From an uncultured bacterium (GTDB taxonomy: Bacteria > Bacteroidota > Bacteroidia > Bacteroidales > Marinifilaceae): a DNA stretch of 64,000 bases. Below the pieces are notes generated by a model. It was not told the DNA's origin and searched no databases. It saw nothing but the letters and a program-made list of their open reading frames with translations. This document shows, one piece after another, positions 53,945-62,344 of the stretch. A program made the position numbers and the translations under genes. The number at the start of each line of letters is the position of its first letter. Positions within the stretch are counted from its first letter, which is position 1. The stretch is from contig CAJMSX010000016.1 in the NCBI GenBank assembly GCA_905216195.1, positions 1-64,000 of the forward strand, read 5' to 3'.

Positions 53945-54259
53945 TTACCGCCCGGGAGCCCGTATTTTATGAGAAGTAGGGAAAGAAAGGGTAATTCGTT
54001 CGCGGTGCGCATAAACAAAAGAAAAACCACTGATCCGGAAATCGACACCGGGAAACCGGAAAAATTCGGTCCACACATCAAAACCCGGATGCGGAGCGTC
54101 CTGTTCATCCACATAGGCAGAAACCGCTTTCACCGTGGTGGTAATAATCAGCCTGCACCGTTCCCCTCTTAAAGGTTCGGGATTACCCTGCACCTTCAAA
54201 GGAACCGTCACGACACATCCGGCCATGACATACAATGCCGCTATGAAATACCTATTCAT
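53945..54259 (-). CDS. Small predicted lipoprotein, unknown
   Basis: From ATG 54259 the 104-residue protein has a short hydrophobic signal with cysteine at residue 15 (VMAGC), a plausible lipobox although residue -3 is Met. The mature part (RLIITTTVKAVSAYVDEQ...DVWTEFFRFPGVDFRISGFSFVY) has beta-strand character but no family I recognise. A GTG six bases upstream is an alternative start. A -7 box sits just before it, which supports it being a real transcribed gene. Confidence 0.55.
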   Translation of the reverse strand: MNRYFIAALYVMAGCVVTVPLKVQGNPEPLRGERCRLIITTTVKAVSAYVDEQDAPHPGFDVWTEFFRFPGVDFRISGFSFVYAHRERITLSFPTSHKIRAPGR

Positions 54260-54271
54260 TTCCACAAGCTA

Positions 54272-54302
54272 CAAAGTTAAGCTAAAAAATAAAAAAGTGA
54301 AA
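54272..54302 (-). promoter_or_regulatory. Promoter of the small lipoprotein gene
   Basis: Minus-strand TAACTTTG (plus 54272-54279) is a perfect -7 box with TTTC (plus 54299-54302) 19 bp upstream. It implies a very short leader of about 7 nt before the ATG at 54259. Confidence 0.5.
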
Positions 54303-54389
54303 GCATAATCCAATTATTTATAGGTATCAAACGGCTATCTGCTACCTGTCACCGGGTAAGCGAAGCGCTCCTAGCGGGAAATTTCCGAT

Positions 54390-55046
54390 TCATTTTTTGT
54401 CTCCGAAAGCCAGGTCTCCGGCATCTCCGATTCCCGGATCTATGTAATATTTCTCGGTCAATCCCTCGTCCAGAGCAGCCGTCCAGAGGGTTACCGGTTC
54501 GCCGGTTAATTCCCGTTCGACATATTCCACTCCCCGGCGGCTGGCAATGACGGCTGCAATATGAGTATGCAGCGGCAAACTGCCTTGTTTCAACAACTCC
54601 CGGTAAGCGATCACCAAAGAAGAACCGGTAGCCAGCATGGGGTCGACCAATAACAACTGTTTCCCGCTCAGGTCAGGTGTATAGATCGAATCGAAGCGGA
54701 TTTCAATTTGTCCGTCCCTCCGGCTGTAAGCCCTGCGTGCCGATATAAAAGCATTGCCGGCATCATCGAAATAATTCAGAAATCCCTGGTGAAAAGGAAG
54801 CCCGGCCCGTAACACCGTAGCGACCACGATTTCTTCCTGGGGTAACATCACGGTAGCGGGATTGATCGGAGTCTGAACCAGGTGTCCTGAATAACAAAAA
54901 GTTTTACTGATTTCATACGCCATAATTTCCCCGATCCGCTCCAGATTCCGACGAAATCGCATCCGGTCGGTCTGTTTTTCGCGATCGCGGATTTCCGCCA
55001 AAAAACGATTACACACCGAATTATGTTCACTGATAATATGCACCAT
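54390..55046 (-). CDS. upp: Uracil phosphoribosyltransferase
   Basis: The enzyme salvages uracil with PRPP to UMP. The PRPP motif is in LLVDPMLATGSSLVIAYRELL. The uracil-binding C-terminus is DEGLTEKYYIDPGIGDAGDLAFGDK. I chose ATG 55046 (218 residues, MVHIISEHN), consistent with family N-termini, over an upstream ATG at 55067. It follows manC closely and shares the kinase-manC-upp operon. Confidence 0.93.
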   Translation of the reverse strand: MVHIISEHNSVCNRFLAEIRDREKQTDRMRFRRNLERIGEIMAYEISKTFCYSGHLVQTPINPATVMLPQEEIVVATVLRAGLPFHQGFLNYFDDAGNAFISARRAYSRRDGQIEIRFDSIYTPDLSGKQLLLVDPMLATGSSLVIAYRELLKQGSLPLHTHIAAVIASRRGVEYVERELTGEPVTLWTAALDEGLTEKYYIDPGIGDAGDLAFGDKK

Positions 55047-55076
55047 ATCCCTTTGTTTTTTCAGCATGCAGACGGC

Positions 55077-56159
55077 TTATTCCTTTCCCGATTCCGGTTG
55101 GGAAAACTCTTTTATCCGCTGTTCTTCTTCCTTTTTACAAATCAGCAGCACCCCATCCCGCTCCGCTACGATATACCCGTCCAGACCTTGTAAAACGACT
55201 TTTTTCAGGCCGGATACCTGTACCATACAATCCCGGCATTCCACCGTTTTCACTCCTTTTCCTATGACGGCATTTCCTTCCTCGTCTTTTCCGGCATGTT
55301 CCGACAAAGACCCCCAGGTCCCCAAATCCGACCAACCGAAATCCGCCGGAAATACATAGATATTCCGGGCCCGTTCGAGAATAGCATAATCTACGGAGAT
55401 TTTTTCACAGGCGGGAAAATACCGGTCGACTGTTTCCTGTTCCCGGTCCGTATACAAATCCTCTTCCAATTCATCGAAAATGGCAGCCATACGGGGCTGA
55501 AACAAACGAAAGGCGTGTTCGACCGTTTTTACGTTCCATAAGAAAATCCCTGCGTTCCAGGTATAGCCTCCCTCCCGTAAATATTTTTCGGCAGTCTGCC
55601 GATCGGGTTTTTCCTTAAATTCTTCCACTTCTCCTATCTCTCTTTCCTCTCCGGTCCCCTCCGCCTTTATTTTGATATAACCATAACCGGTTTCCGGACG
55701 GGTAGGAAACATGCCCAAGGTCAAAATACGGTCTTCCTTCTCCGTAAATTCCAGACCTTTCCGGATTACCCGCTTAAATTCCTCTGTATCCGTTACGAGA
55801 TGATCCGCTGCTGTAACGACCAGATTGGCCGACGGGAATTTCTTTTTAATCTTCCATACGGCATAAGCAACGCAGGGGGCTGTATTGCGCATACAGGGTT
55901 CCAACAAAATATGCGATTCCGGCACCTCCGGCAATTGAGATTTTACCAAATCCCGATAATGACGGGAAGTCACCACCCACCTGTTCTCCGGGGGACATAT
56001 TCCCTGAAAACGGTCGGCCGTCGCCTGTAAAAGCGTTCTTCCTTTCCCCAATACATCGATAAATTGTTTGGGCCGCTCCGGCGTACTCATCGGCCAGAAA
56101 CGGCTTCCGATCCCGCCGGCCATAATAACGACATGATTATTCTCCATATGCCGAATCAT
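55077..56159 (-). CDS. manC: Mannose-1-phosphate guanylyltransferase
   Basis: This 360-residue nucleotidyltransferase makes GDP-mannose from GTP and mannose-1-phosphate, a precursor for mannose/fucose-containing polysaccharide. The activation loop is GGIGSRFWPMSTPERPKQF, and FVVTAADHLV-like NLVVTAADHLVTD, GYIKI and FKEKPDRQTAEKYL follow. There is no C-terminal isomerase domain, so it is the monofunctional form. Its ATG overlaps the kinase stop codon (ATGA), so both are translationally coupled, linking sugar-nucleotide supply to a signalling gene. Confidence 0.94.
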   Translation of the reverse strand: MIRHMENNHVVIMAGGIGSRFWPMSTPERPKQFIDVLGKGRTLLQATADRFQGICPPENRWVVTSRHYRDLVKSQLPEVPESHILLEPCMRNTAPCVAYAVWKIKKKFPSANLVVTAADHLVTDTEEFKRVIRKGLEFTEKEDRILTLGMFPTRPETGYGYIKIKAEGTGEEREIGEVEEFKEKPDRQTAEKYLREGGYTWNAGIFLWNVKTVEHAFRLFQPRMAAIFDELEEDLYTDREQETVDRYFPACEKISVDYAILERARNIYVFPADFGWSDLGTWGSLSEHAGKDEEGNAVIGKGVKTVECRDCMVQVSGLKKVVLQGLDGYIVAERDGVLLICKKEEEQRIKEFSQPESGKE

Positions 56160-57271
56160 TTAGGAATAGAAAAACTAAAAGTGGAACCGACGTTTTCTTC
56201 CGATTCAAACCACAATTCGCCACCGTTCTTCCGCACAAAATCCCGGCACAGCAACAGTCCCAACCCGGAACCTTCCTCGCTATTCGTACCGTAAGTGGTA
56301 AAATGAGTTACTTCATTCAACAGTTTAGACTGATTTTCTTTTTTAATTCCCAATCCGGAATCCGCAACCATGACCACTACTTTTTCTCCTTTTTCCTGAA
56401 TATCGACGTGGATTTCGGAATTCGGATGACTGAATTTCACCGCATTGGAAAGTAAATTACGGACCACGCATTTAATCATTTCGATATCTACCGAAACTTC
56501 ATGTTTCCGATCCGTATCCAATATAACTTTAATATTCTTTATTTCCGCCACGGACCGGACAATCTCTATCACCCCCCCGGTCAGTTCCGTAATATCCACC
56601 GACTGGGGAATAACCGTCAATCGCCCCAATTGACTCTTGGTCCATTTCAACAAATTATCTAGCAAAATAAATACCTCTTCCGAAGTCTTATTACTCATTT
56701 CCAACATATCGAAAATATCCGCATCCATTTCTTCCCTTCTTACGCTCATCATAATCGTGTTGAGTAACATTTTCATGGATGCCATGGGAGAACGGAGATC
56801 GTGCGCAATTACGGAATACAATTTATCCCTTCCGTCAATGGTCTTCTTCAACTCCTCCGTCTGCCTTTGTATAATACGGTTGGCCGCAACCAGAGACAAC
56901 TGATGACTGATCCGGACCAACAATTCCTCCTTTTTGAAAGGCTTGGAGATAAAATCACTTCCCCCCAGCTTAAAACCTTTTACGACACTCTGGGCATCGT
57001 CCAAAGCCGTAAGAAAAATAATGGGAATGTCTTTTACCTCTTCCTCTCCTCTCAAGGTTTCAGCCACCTGAAAACCGTCCATACCGGGCATCATAACGTC
57101 CAGCAAAATCAAGTCCGGTTTTTCCGCTCGAACCATCCCCAACGCATCGGGACCATTCATGGCAGTCACTATCTGATAGTGTTCACGGCCCAACAAAGCT
57201 TTTAATAACAACACATTGGACGAAACATCATCCACAACTAAAATTTTATATTCTGAAGGATTGATCTTCAT
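56156..57271 (-). CDS. Receiver-histidine kinase hybrid (cytoplasmic)
   Basis: The 371-residue protein has an N-terminal receiver (D14, D15; phosphoacceptor D58; T88; K110) followed by a histidine kinase with the H-box VIAHDLRSPM (H157), N-box NLLSNAVKFSHP, and G-boxes DSGLGIK and GSGLGLLL. There are no membrane segments, so it senses cytoplasmic input or is controlled through its receiver. This receiver-first layout is common in Bacteroidota regulators of polysaccharide or biofilm functions. It heads the operon with manC and upp and faces the exopolysaccharide operon across 601 bp. Confidence 0.95.
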   Translation of the reverse strand: MKINPSEYKILVVDDVSSNVLLLKALLGREHYQIVTAMNGPDALGMVRAEKPDLILLDVMMPGMDGFQVAETLRGEEEVKDIPIIFLTALDDAQSVVKGFKLGGSDFISKPFKKEELLVRISHQLSLVAANRIIQRQTEELKKTIDGRDKLYSVIAHDLRSPMASMKMLLNTIMMSVRREEMDADIFDMLEMSNKTSEEVFILLDNLLKWTKSQLGRLTVIPQSVDITELTGGVIEIVRSVAEIKNIKVILDTDRKHEVSVDIEMIKCVVRNLLSNAVKFSHPNSEIHVDIQEKGEKVVVMVADSGLGIKKENQSKLLNEVTHFTTYGTNSEEGSGLGLLLCRDFVRKNGGELWFESEENVGSTFSFSIPK

Positions 57272-57314
57272 ACCATTACGCGATAATAATATTTCAACCG
57301 GCTATTTTATCCTG

Positions 57315-57322
57315 CAAAGATA
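57315..57322 (-). promoter_or_regulatory. -7 box of the kinase-manC-upp operon
   Basis: Minus-strand TATCTTTG is a perfect TAnnTTTG match, 44 bp upstream of the kinase start. No -33 TTTG at 18-21 bp. Confidence 0.45.
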
Positions 57323-57553
57323 AAATTATTCCCGGTTCGATGTGTTTAAATCAACGGTTTATCTTTCTTTTTATCCAATAAATTCCTTCTCCCTACTTCC
57401 ATTTTCCAGTTCGCTAAAATAATAAAAACATCAAATTTTCCCAAAAGACCTTAAATTTAACTTTTCCGTTTTTTCTTCGGCTCTATGGAGAAAGCGGGAA
57501 AAAACAGAGAGAATAAAACGGTTATTATATATATACGACAAATATATTTTTTA

Positions 57554-57561
57554 TATCTTTG
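57554..57561 (+). promoter_or_regulatory. Upstream -7 box of the exopolysaccharide operon
   Basis: TATCTTTG perfect match. If used, it would create a leader of roughly 305 nt before the first gene. Confidence 0.35.
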
Positions 57562-57780
57562 CCCCACATACAGAGCGACTCAGGAGGGGGAAAAACAAAT
57601 CATTAAAAAAATTAAAACAAAATATAACATTTTTTAGTTATTTCAGGTAATTTACTTATTATCAAAACTATACATGGGATTTACTATCGGGAGAAATTCG
57701 GGAGATTAAAAATAAAAAATAAAAAATCTATATAATATAAAACATTGTATTACAGAAGTATATAAATATCCCTAAATAAA

Positions 57781-57788
57781 TATCTTTG
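57781..57788 (+). promoter_or_regulatory. Proximal -7 box of the exopolysaccharide operon
   Basis: TATCTTTG perfect match, 85 bp before the response regulator start. No clean -33 TTTG. Confidence 0.45.
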
Positions 57789-57872
57789 TGGCCCCGAAAG
57801 AGACGTTTGTTGGAACGGGAGCTGTTTGAGTATTGATATTCGTCACTGAAAATTTAAATTTTTGTCGTAAAA

Positions 57873-58247
57873 ATGGAAAAACCACTGATTTTAATTGTCG
57901 ATGATAAACCTGAAATTGCCAAGGTAATAACCATTCATATGTCCGCCGATTACAATGTGATCTATCTGCGCAATCCGATAGAAGCTTTGAGCTGGATGCA
58001 TGAAGGCCATATCCCGGATCTGATCATTTCCGATGTATATATGCCGGAAATGGAGGGAGGGGAGTTTTTAAAACAATTAAAAGCCAGCATAATGTTTAAA
58101 AATATTCCGGTCATTATCTTGTCCAGCATGGAAAACAGCGGAGAACGGATAAAGTTACTGGAAGACGGTGCGGAAGATTTTATTTTGAAACCCTTTAATC
58201 CTCAGGAATTAAAGATAAGAGTTCGTAATATACTTAGAAAACGGTAA
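57873..58247 (+). CDS. Stand-alone response regulator receiver
   Basis: The 124-residue single receiver domain has the full phosphorylation pocket: D10 and D11, phosphoacceptor D54, S84/S85 at the switch position and K106 (FILKPF). There is no output domain, so it acts through protein contact. One base separates its stop from the start of the priming transferase. A possible partner is that enzyme's receiver-like N-terminus, and the cognate kinase may be the divergent hybrid kinase. Both are inference. Confidence 0.95.
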   Translation: MEKPLILIVDDKPEIAKVITIHMSADYNVIYLRNPIEALSWMHEGHIPDLIISDVYMPEMEGGEFLKQLKASIMFKNIPVIILSSMENSGERIKLLEDGAEDFILKPFNPQELKIRVRNILRKR

Positions 58248-58248
58248 G

Positions 58249-59388
58249 ATGGAAATTCTCTATATCGGAGAGACAGCGGAATGGATTGAAAAGTTTAAAG
58301 CACTACTGAAAGAAGAAATAGCGGTATTTCCTACAGCAGCAGAAGCTCAGCGATATTTGACCGGTTTACGTTCTTCCGCTTCTTCGGGTGCGGTATTTTT
58401 ATTTCTGGAATCGGTAGATACCGATAAGGACATAGCCCGCTTATCTTTTTTGAGAAAAGAAAAAAAAGAAAACACCTATTTTATTTTGATTACGGATCAT
58501 TTGTCGCCGAAATTGGTTTACAAATATATTTCTTCGGGGGTAAACGAAATAATCGATGTTTCGATTTCCGCAGAAGAACTCGGTCAAATTTTATCCCTTT
58601 TGCCCCGTTTGAAAAAAAGCGAGGTAGCGCAGGAACAAACGAAATTATTCAAACTACCGCTTTGGAAAAGGGTATTTGATATATTTTTTTCCGGCATGGC
58701 CCTGATTTGCCTTTCCCCCCTCCTGCTGTTTACCGCTTTGGTCATCCGGCTGGAAAGTAAAGGATCGGTCATTTATACTTCCCAAAGAGTAGGCAGTAAT
58801 TACCGGATTTTCGGATTCTTGAAATTCCGTTCTATGTATACGGATGCGGATAAGCGGTTGAGTGAATACAAAAAATTAAATCAATACCAAACGATTCCTA
58901 CCCAATTGGAAAAGAAATACTACCGGGACGATCCGGAAAATGCGGGAACGATTTTTGTGGGAGATGATTTCCGGTTGACGGAAGAAGAGTTTTTAGCCCG
59001 GCGGAAAAAATTGAAAGAAAACAATTTTATCAAACTGCAGAACGATCCCCGGGTAACCCGGGTAGGGCGTTTCATCCGCAAATACAGTATAGATGAACTT
59101 CCCCAATTGATCAACATTCTGAAAGGAGACATGTCGGTCGTGGGAAATCGGCCGCTTCCTTTGTACGAAGCGGAACTTTTAACTTCCGATGAATACATCG
59201 AACGTTTTATGGCTCCGGCCGGTCTGACCGGTCTCTGGCAGGTGGAAAAAAGAGGTGCGGAAGGAATTCTTTCCGCCGAGGAACGCAAACAACTGGACAT
59301 TCAATATGCCCGGAAATTTTCATTCTGGTTCGATGTGCGGATCATTCTCCGTACTTTTGCAGCTTTTATTCAAAAAGAAAACGTGTAA
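58249..59388 (+). CDS. Priming sugar-phosphate transferase with a degenerate receiver-like N-terminal domain
   Basis: Residues from about 138 onward form a WcaJ/PglC-type polyisoprenyl-phosphate hexose-1-phosphotransferase: membrane helix LPLWKRVFDIFFSGMALICLSPLLL, then QRVGSNYRIFGFLKFRSMYTDA, FIRKYSIDELPQLINILKGDMSVVGNRPL and the C-terminal RGAEGILSAEERKQLDIQYARKFSFWFD. It starts glycan assembly on undecaprenyl phosphate. Residues 1-125 have receiver-like alternation, but there is no acidic pair on strand 1 (YIGE), Glu54 replaces the phosphoacceptor Asp, Thr82 remains, and Val104 replaces the Lys. The usual multi-helix N-terminus is absent. A fused pseudo-receiver on this enzyme is unusual. 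Confidence 0.87.
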   Translation: MEILYIGETAEWIEKFKALLKEEIAVFPTAAEAQRYLTGLRSSASSGAVFLFLESVDTDKDIARLSFLRKEKKENTYFILITDHLSPKLVYKYISSGVNEIIDVSISAEELGQILSLLPRLKKSEVAQEQTKLFKLPLWKRVFDIFFSGMALICLSPLLLFTALVIRLESKGSVIYTSQRVGSNYRIFGFLKFRSMYTDADKRLSEYKKLNQYQTIPTQLEKKYYRDDPENAGTIFVGDDFRLTEEEFLARRKKLKENNFIKLQNDPRVTRVGRFIRKYSIDELPQLINILKGDMSVVGNRPLPLYEAELLTSDEYIERFMAPAGLTGLWQVEKRGAEGILSAEERKQLDIQYARKFSFWFDVRIILRTFAAFIQKENV

Positions 59389-59399
59389 AATAACAGCAT

Positions 59400-60161
59400 A
59401 TGACCAAATATACGATTCTCCTTTTCTTATTCGCTTTCTATCTGTCTTCGGAGAGTATAGCGCAACAACCGGTCACCGATACGGTACAGTCTGCTTTTAC
59501 CTTTACTCCCGACGACTTTAAGAATATTCACTTGCCTCCCCTCCAGACTCTTTTTGAAAATGCCCGTCGCAACCCTCGCCTCGAAGCGATACAAGCTTCC
59601 ATCGAAGCCGCTAAATCCGAGGTAAGGCTGGCTAAACGCGACTGGCTGAACTACTTTTCCATCCGGGCCGGATATACCTATGGTATCCTGGGTATCTATA
59701 CGGACAGTGAAACCAAATATACCCCCCTCACCACGACCTATTCCGGTTCCACTCAAAACAGTTGGTCCGTCGGAGCCAATGTCAGCATTCCTTTCGATCA
59801 ACTGCTGAATCATAAATTGCGGGTAAAAAGACAGCAACAACTGGTAAAAAATGCAGAATATACAAAAGAAATCGCCTTCAATGAAGTAAAGAGCGAAATT
59901 GTAGAATTATATTCCAATATTCAATACCGCCTGAAAATGCTGGAAGCAGCCAGTGAATCCATTACCCTTTACGAGTCGGATTACAGTATAGCGAAAAGCG
60001 AATTTATAAACAACCAGCTCACTCCTACCGAACTGAGCGCTTTGAAAGACAGTCAGAGAAAGGCCAAAGAAGAATACCACATGATTGTAAGCCAGTTGAA
60101 TATCTTATTGCTAAAACTGGAAATCCTTACCAATACCAAATTAATCAGCAAACCGTTATGA
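59400..60161 (+). CDS. Half-length TolC-family outer membrane protein
   Basis: The 253-residue precursor has a signal peptide (about 1-20) and the OEP helix-strand-helix repeat: LPPLQTLFENARRNPRLEAIQASIEAAKSEVRLAKRDWL, a strand pair around YGILGIYTD and NSWSVGANVSIPFDQ, then long helices (VKSEIVELYSNIQYRLKMLEAASES). Normal TolC proteins carry two such repeats (about 420-480 residues). Here only one is present and the protein ends normally, so it is not obviously truncated. A hexamer of single repeats might build an equivalent duct. It probably exports the polysaccharide in place of a Wza-type protein. Overlaps the next gene by 4 bp. Confidence 0.82.
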   Translation: MTKYTILLFLFAFYLSSESIAQQPVTDTVQSAFTFTPDDFKNIHLPPLQTLFENARRNPRLEAIQASIEAAKSEVRLAKRDWLNYFSIRAGYTYGILGIYTDSETKYTPLTTTYSGSTQNSWSVGANVSIPFDQLLNHKLRVKRQQQLVKNAEYTKEIAFNEVKSEIVELYSNIQYRLKMLEAASESITLYESDYSIAKSEFINNQLTPTELSALKDSQRKAKEEYHMIVSQLNILLLKLEILTNTKLISKPL

Positions 60162-62344
60162 AATATATCACTTATTTTATCAAATTCTTTTACCGGATTC
60201 GTTTCTGGTTGATATTCGGGCCTACACTGATTACATTGCTGGTTATCTGGAAAACCCGTTCTTTACCGCTGAATTACACGGCCAATTGTTCCATATATAC
60301 CGGAATCATTACCGGAGTCAATATCCTGTCCGAAAGTGGAATTACGACGACCACTTATACTCAGGGAAGTATGATGGAAAATTTATTGAACATCATTACG
60401 GCCGACCAGACGCTCAAACAGGTTTCTTTACGTCTGTACGCACGTATCATGGTTCATGGCGACCCTCACCGTAACAACATCTATGTCAACGCTAATCATT
60501 ACCGGACCTTATACAATCACGGAGCTCCCATTCATCACCTGATTGACAAATCATCCCCCAACGACTCGATCAACGAGCAACGGACGTATGAAAACCTGCT
60601 GGCCTATGAAACCAAAGATCCCTCGAATTATGTCTACGGAATCTACGAATACCAGCTTCCCTATGTAAACCGGAATGCCCTCCAGAAAATCATCGTCGAT
60701 CGCAACGGCAACAGCGATATGCTCGACGTTTCATACACGACCGACGACCCCGGTATAGCCTACCAGACCCTGTTGATTCTGATCAAGGAATTTATTCACC
60801 AATACCAGGAATTGCGTTTCGGTGAAACCAACAATGTTATTGCTTATTTCGAGGCCGAACTGGCCCGTATCAGTAAAGAACTGAAAGGAGCCGAAGACGA
60901 TCTGACCAACTATATGGTGCGGAATTCCGTCATCAATTACGGAGAGGAAACCAAGGTGGTAGCCGCCCTAAGCCGCGATTACGAATTGCAGTATTGGACT
61001 TCTAAAAACGATTACACCACGGCCGACAGCCTGATCCGGGAATTGGAGAAACGCATGGGGCTGAATGCGGAAATGCTTCGCAATAACAAAGAATACCTGT
61101 ATTACAGCGATCTGATAGCCAAGCTGACCAATCAACTGACCATAGCGGGTTATTATCCTGAACAAGGGGCTCAAACGGCCCGGGATTCCCTGCAGCGGGA
61201 ACTGGACAAAGCTTCCCTGGCTATGAAAGAGGTCGTTATGAAATACGGCGATTTCAAGTACAGCAAAGAAGGCGTATCGAATTCTTCGGTTGTGAGCGAA
61301 TGGTTGAACCAGATAATGGTGTTTAAAAAAGCAGAAGCTGAACTCAACGTACTGAGGGATAGAAAGATACAAATGGCAAATAAATACTCTCATTTCGCTC
61401 CCATCGGTTCGACGTTAAACCAAAAAGAAAGAGCCGTAACTATTTCGGAACAGCAATATTTCGCCATATTGAATGCTTTGAATTCGGCGCGTCTGCGGCA
61501 AAAAAGCCTCCAAATGACTTCCGCCACCCTGAAGGTGATGAACGAACCCAGTTATCCGCTTTCCTCTTTAGCCACAAACCGGAAAAAATTCGTTTTAGTA
61601 GCCTTTTTCGCTTCCCTCATATTTATCGTCTTCTTTTTCCTGATTATCGAAATGCTGGATCATACCCTCCACCATAAATTCAAAGCGGAATTGTTGACGG
61701 GCAGCCGGGTATTAGGTATATTCACCCGTCCTTTACGCCTGCAAGCCAGAAGGTATAATCAAATTTATCACACCCTCTCTGCACAAACCGTATGCAATTA
61801 CGCCATTACCTATTTCTGGGCCGGTCAAACCAACATCATTAACCTGATCAGTAATGAACCGGGCGAAGGCAAGAGTTTTATCCGGAAACAGATGGCCGAA
61901 CAATTTACCGCTCAGGGAATAGACGTAAAACAACTTTCCTGGCACGATGAATTCCAAACCGACGCCAAATCCTTCGTCCAGTCTCTGAATCTCGAAGAAC
62001 TGGACTCCAACGGAAAAAATTCCCGTTCCGACAAGGTGATCCTGGTGGAATATCCCTCCCTCAAAGAAGCGGCTTTAACCGTAGACATTCTACAGGGCGT
62101 TAGCTTAAACCTGCAAATCGTAGACTCCCGAAGAACCTGGAAAAATACAGACCAGGAACGTTTTGAACGGACGCGGGAAATGTCGGGCAAAACCCCTTTG
62201 TTCATGATATTGAATTACGGCAGCAGGGATGCCGCCGAAGACCTTAACGGACTGATGCCGCCCTATACGTTTTTGAGAAAACTGTTTTACCGGATCTCCC
62301 AACTGGGGCTGACGGCTACAGATAAACACCAGAAGAATGTATAA
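60158..62344 (+). CDS. Wzz/Wzc-like polysaccharide co-polymerase with a degenerate ATPase domain
   Basis: The 728-residue protein has TM1 (about 15-33), a long periplasmic region with coiled coils (about 215-460) and TM2 (about 477-500). A cytoplasmic domain follows with a Walker A-like P568-GEGKS (569-573) in LISNEPGEGKSFI, as in BY-kinases. The Walker A' segment (usually D-x-D after a strand) reads QLSWHDEF and the Walker B position reads VILVEYPS. No tyrosine cluster is at the C-terminus. It is therefore likely a pseudo-kinase co-polymerase controlling chain length and coupling synthesis to the OEP duct. It overlaps both neighbours. Confidence 0.85.
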   Translation: MKYITYFIKFFYRIRFWLIFGPTLITLLVIWKTRSLPLNYTANCSIYTGIITGVNILSESGITTTTYTQGSMMENLLNIITADQTLKQVSLRLYARIMVHGDPHRNNIYVNANHYRTLYNHGAPIHHLIDKSSPNDSINEQRTYENLLAYETKDPSNYVYGIYEYQLPYVNRNALQKIIVDRNGNSDMLDVSYTTDDPGIAYQTLLILIKEFIHQYQELRFGETNNVIAYFEAELARISKELKGAEDDLTNYMVRNSVINYGEETKVVAALSRDYELQYWTSKNDYTTADSLIRELEKRMGLNAEMLRNNKEYLYYSDLIAKLTNQLTIAGYYPEQGAQTARDSLQRELDKASLAMKEVVMKYGDFKYSKEGVSNSSVVSEWLNQIMVFKKAEAELNVLRDRKIQMANKYSHFAPIGSTLNQKERAVTISEQQYFAILNALNSARLRQKSLQMTSATLKVMNEPSYPLSSLATNRKKFVLVAFFASLIFIVFFFLIIEMLDHTLHHKFKAELLTGSRVLGIFTRPLRLQARRYNQIYHTLSAQTVCNYAITYFWAGQTNIINLISNEPGEGKSFIRKQMAEQFTAQGIDVKQLSWHDEFQTDAKSFVQSLNLEELDSNGKNSRSDKVILVEYPSLKEAALTVDILQGVSLNLQIVDSRRTWKNTDQERFERTREMSGKTPLFMILNYGSRDAAEDLNGLMPPYTFLRKLFYRISQLGLTATDKHQKNV

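Larger units (their letters stand above)
57272..57872. other. 601-bp divergent regulatory region of the exopolysaccharide locus
   Basis: No coding sequence is supported. It holds a minus-strand TATCTTTG (57315-57322) for the kinase gene and plus-strand TATCTTTG boxes at 57554-57561 and 57781-57788. The two plus copies share context (ATATCTTTG followed by G/C-rich CCCC). The interval 57561-57780 is extremely AT-rich. No UpxY-type antiterminator gene or obvious invertible-promoter repeats were seen. Confidence 0.65.

Noticed and set aside
57401..57540. An invertible promoter in the exopolysaccharide regulatory region
   Set aside because: Only an imperfect, short complementarity (TTTTCCG-type) was seen; no recombinase-type inverted repeats flank a promoter.
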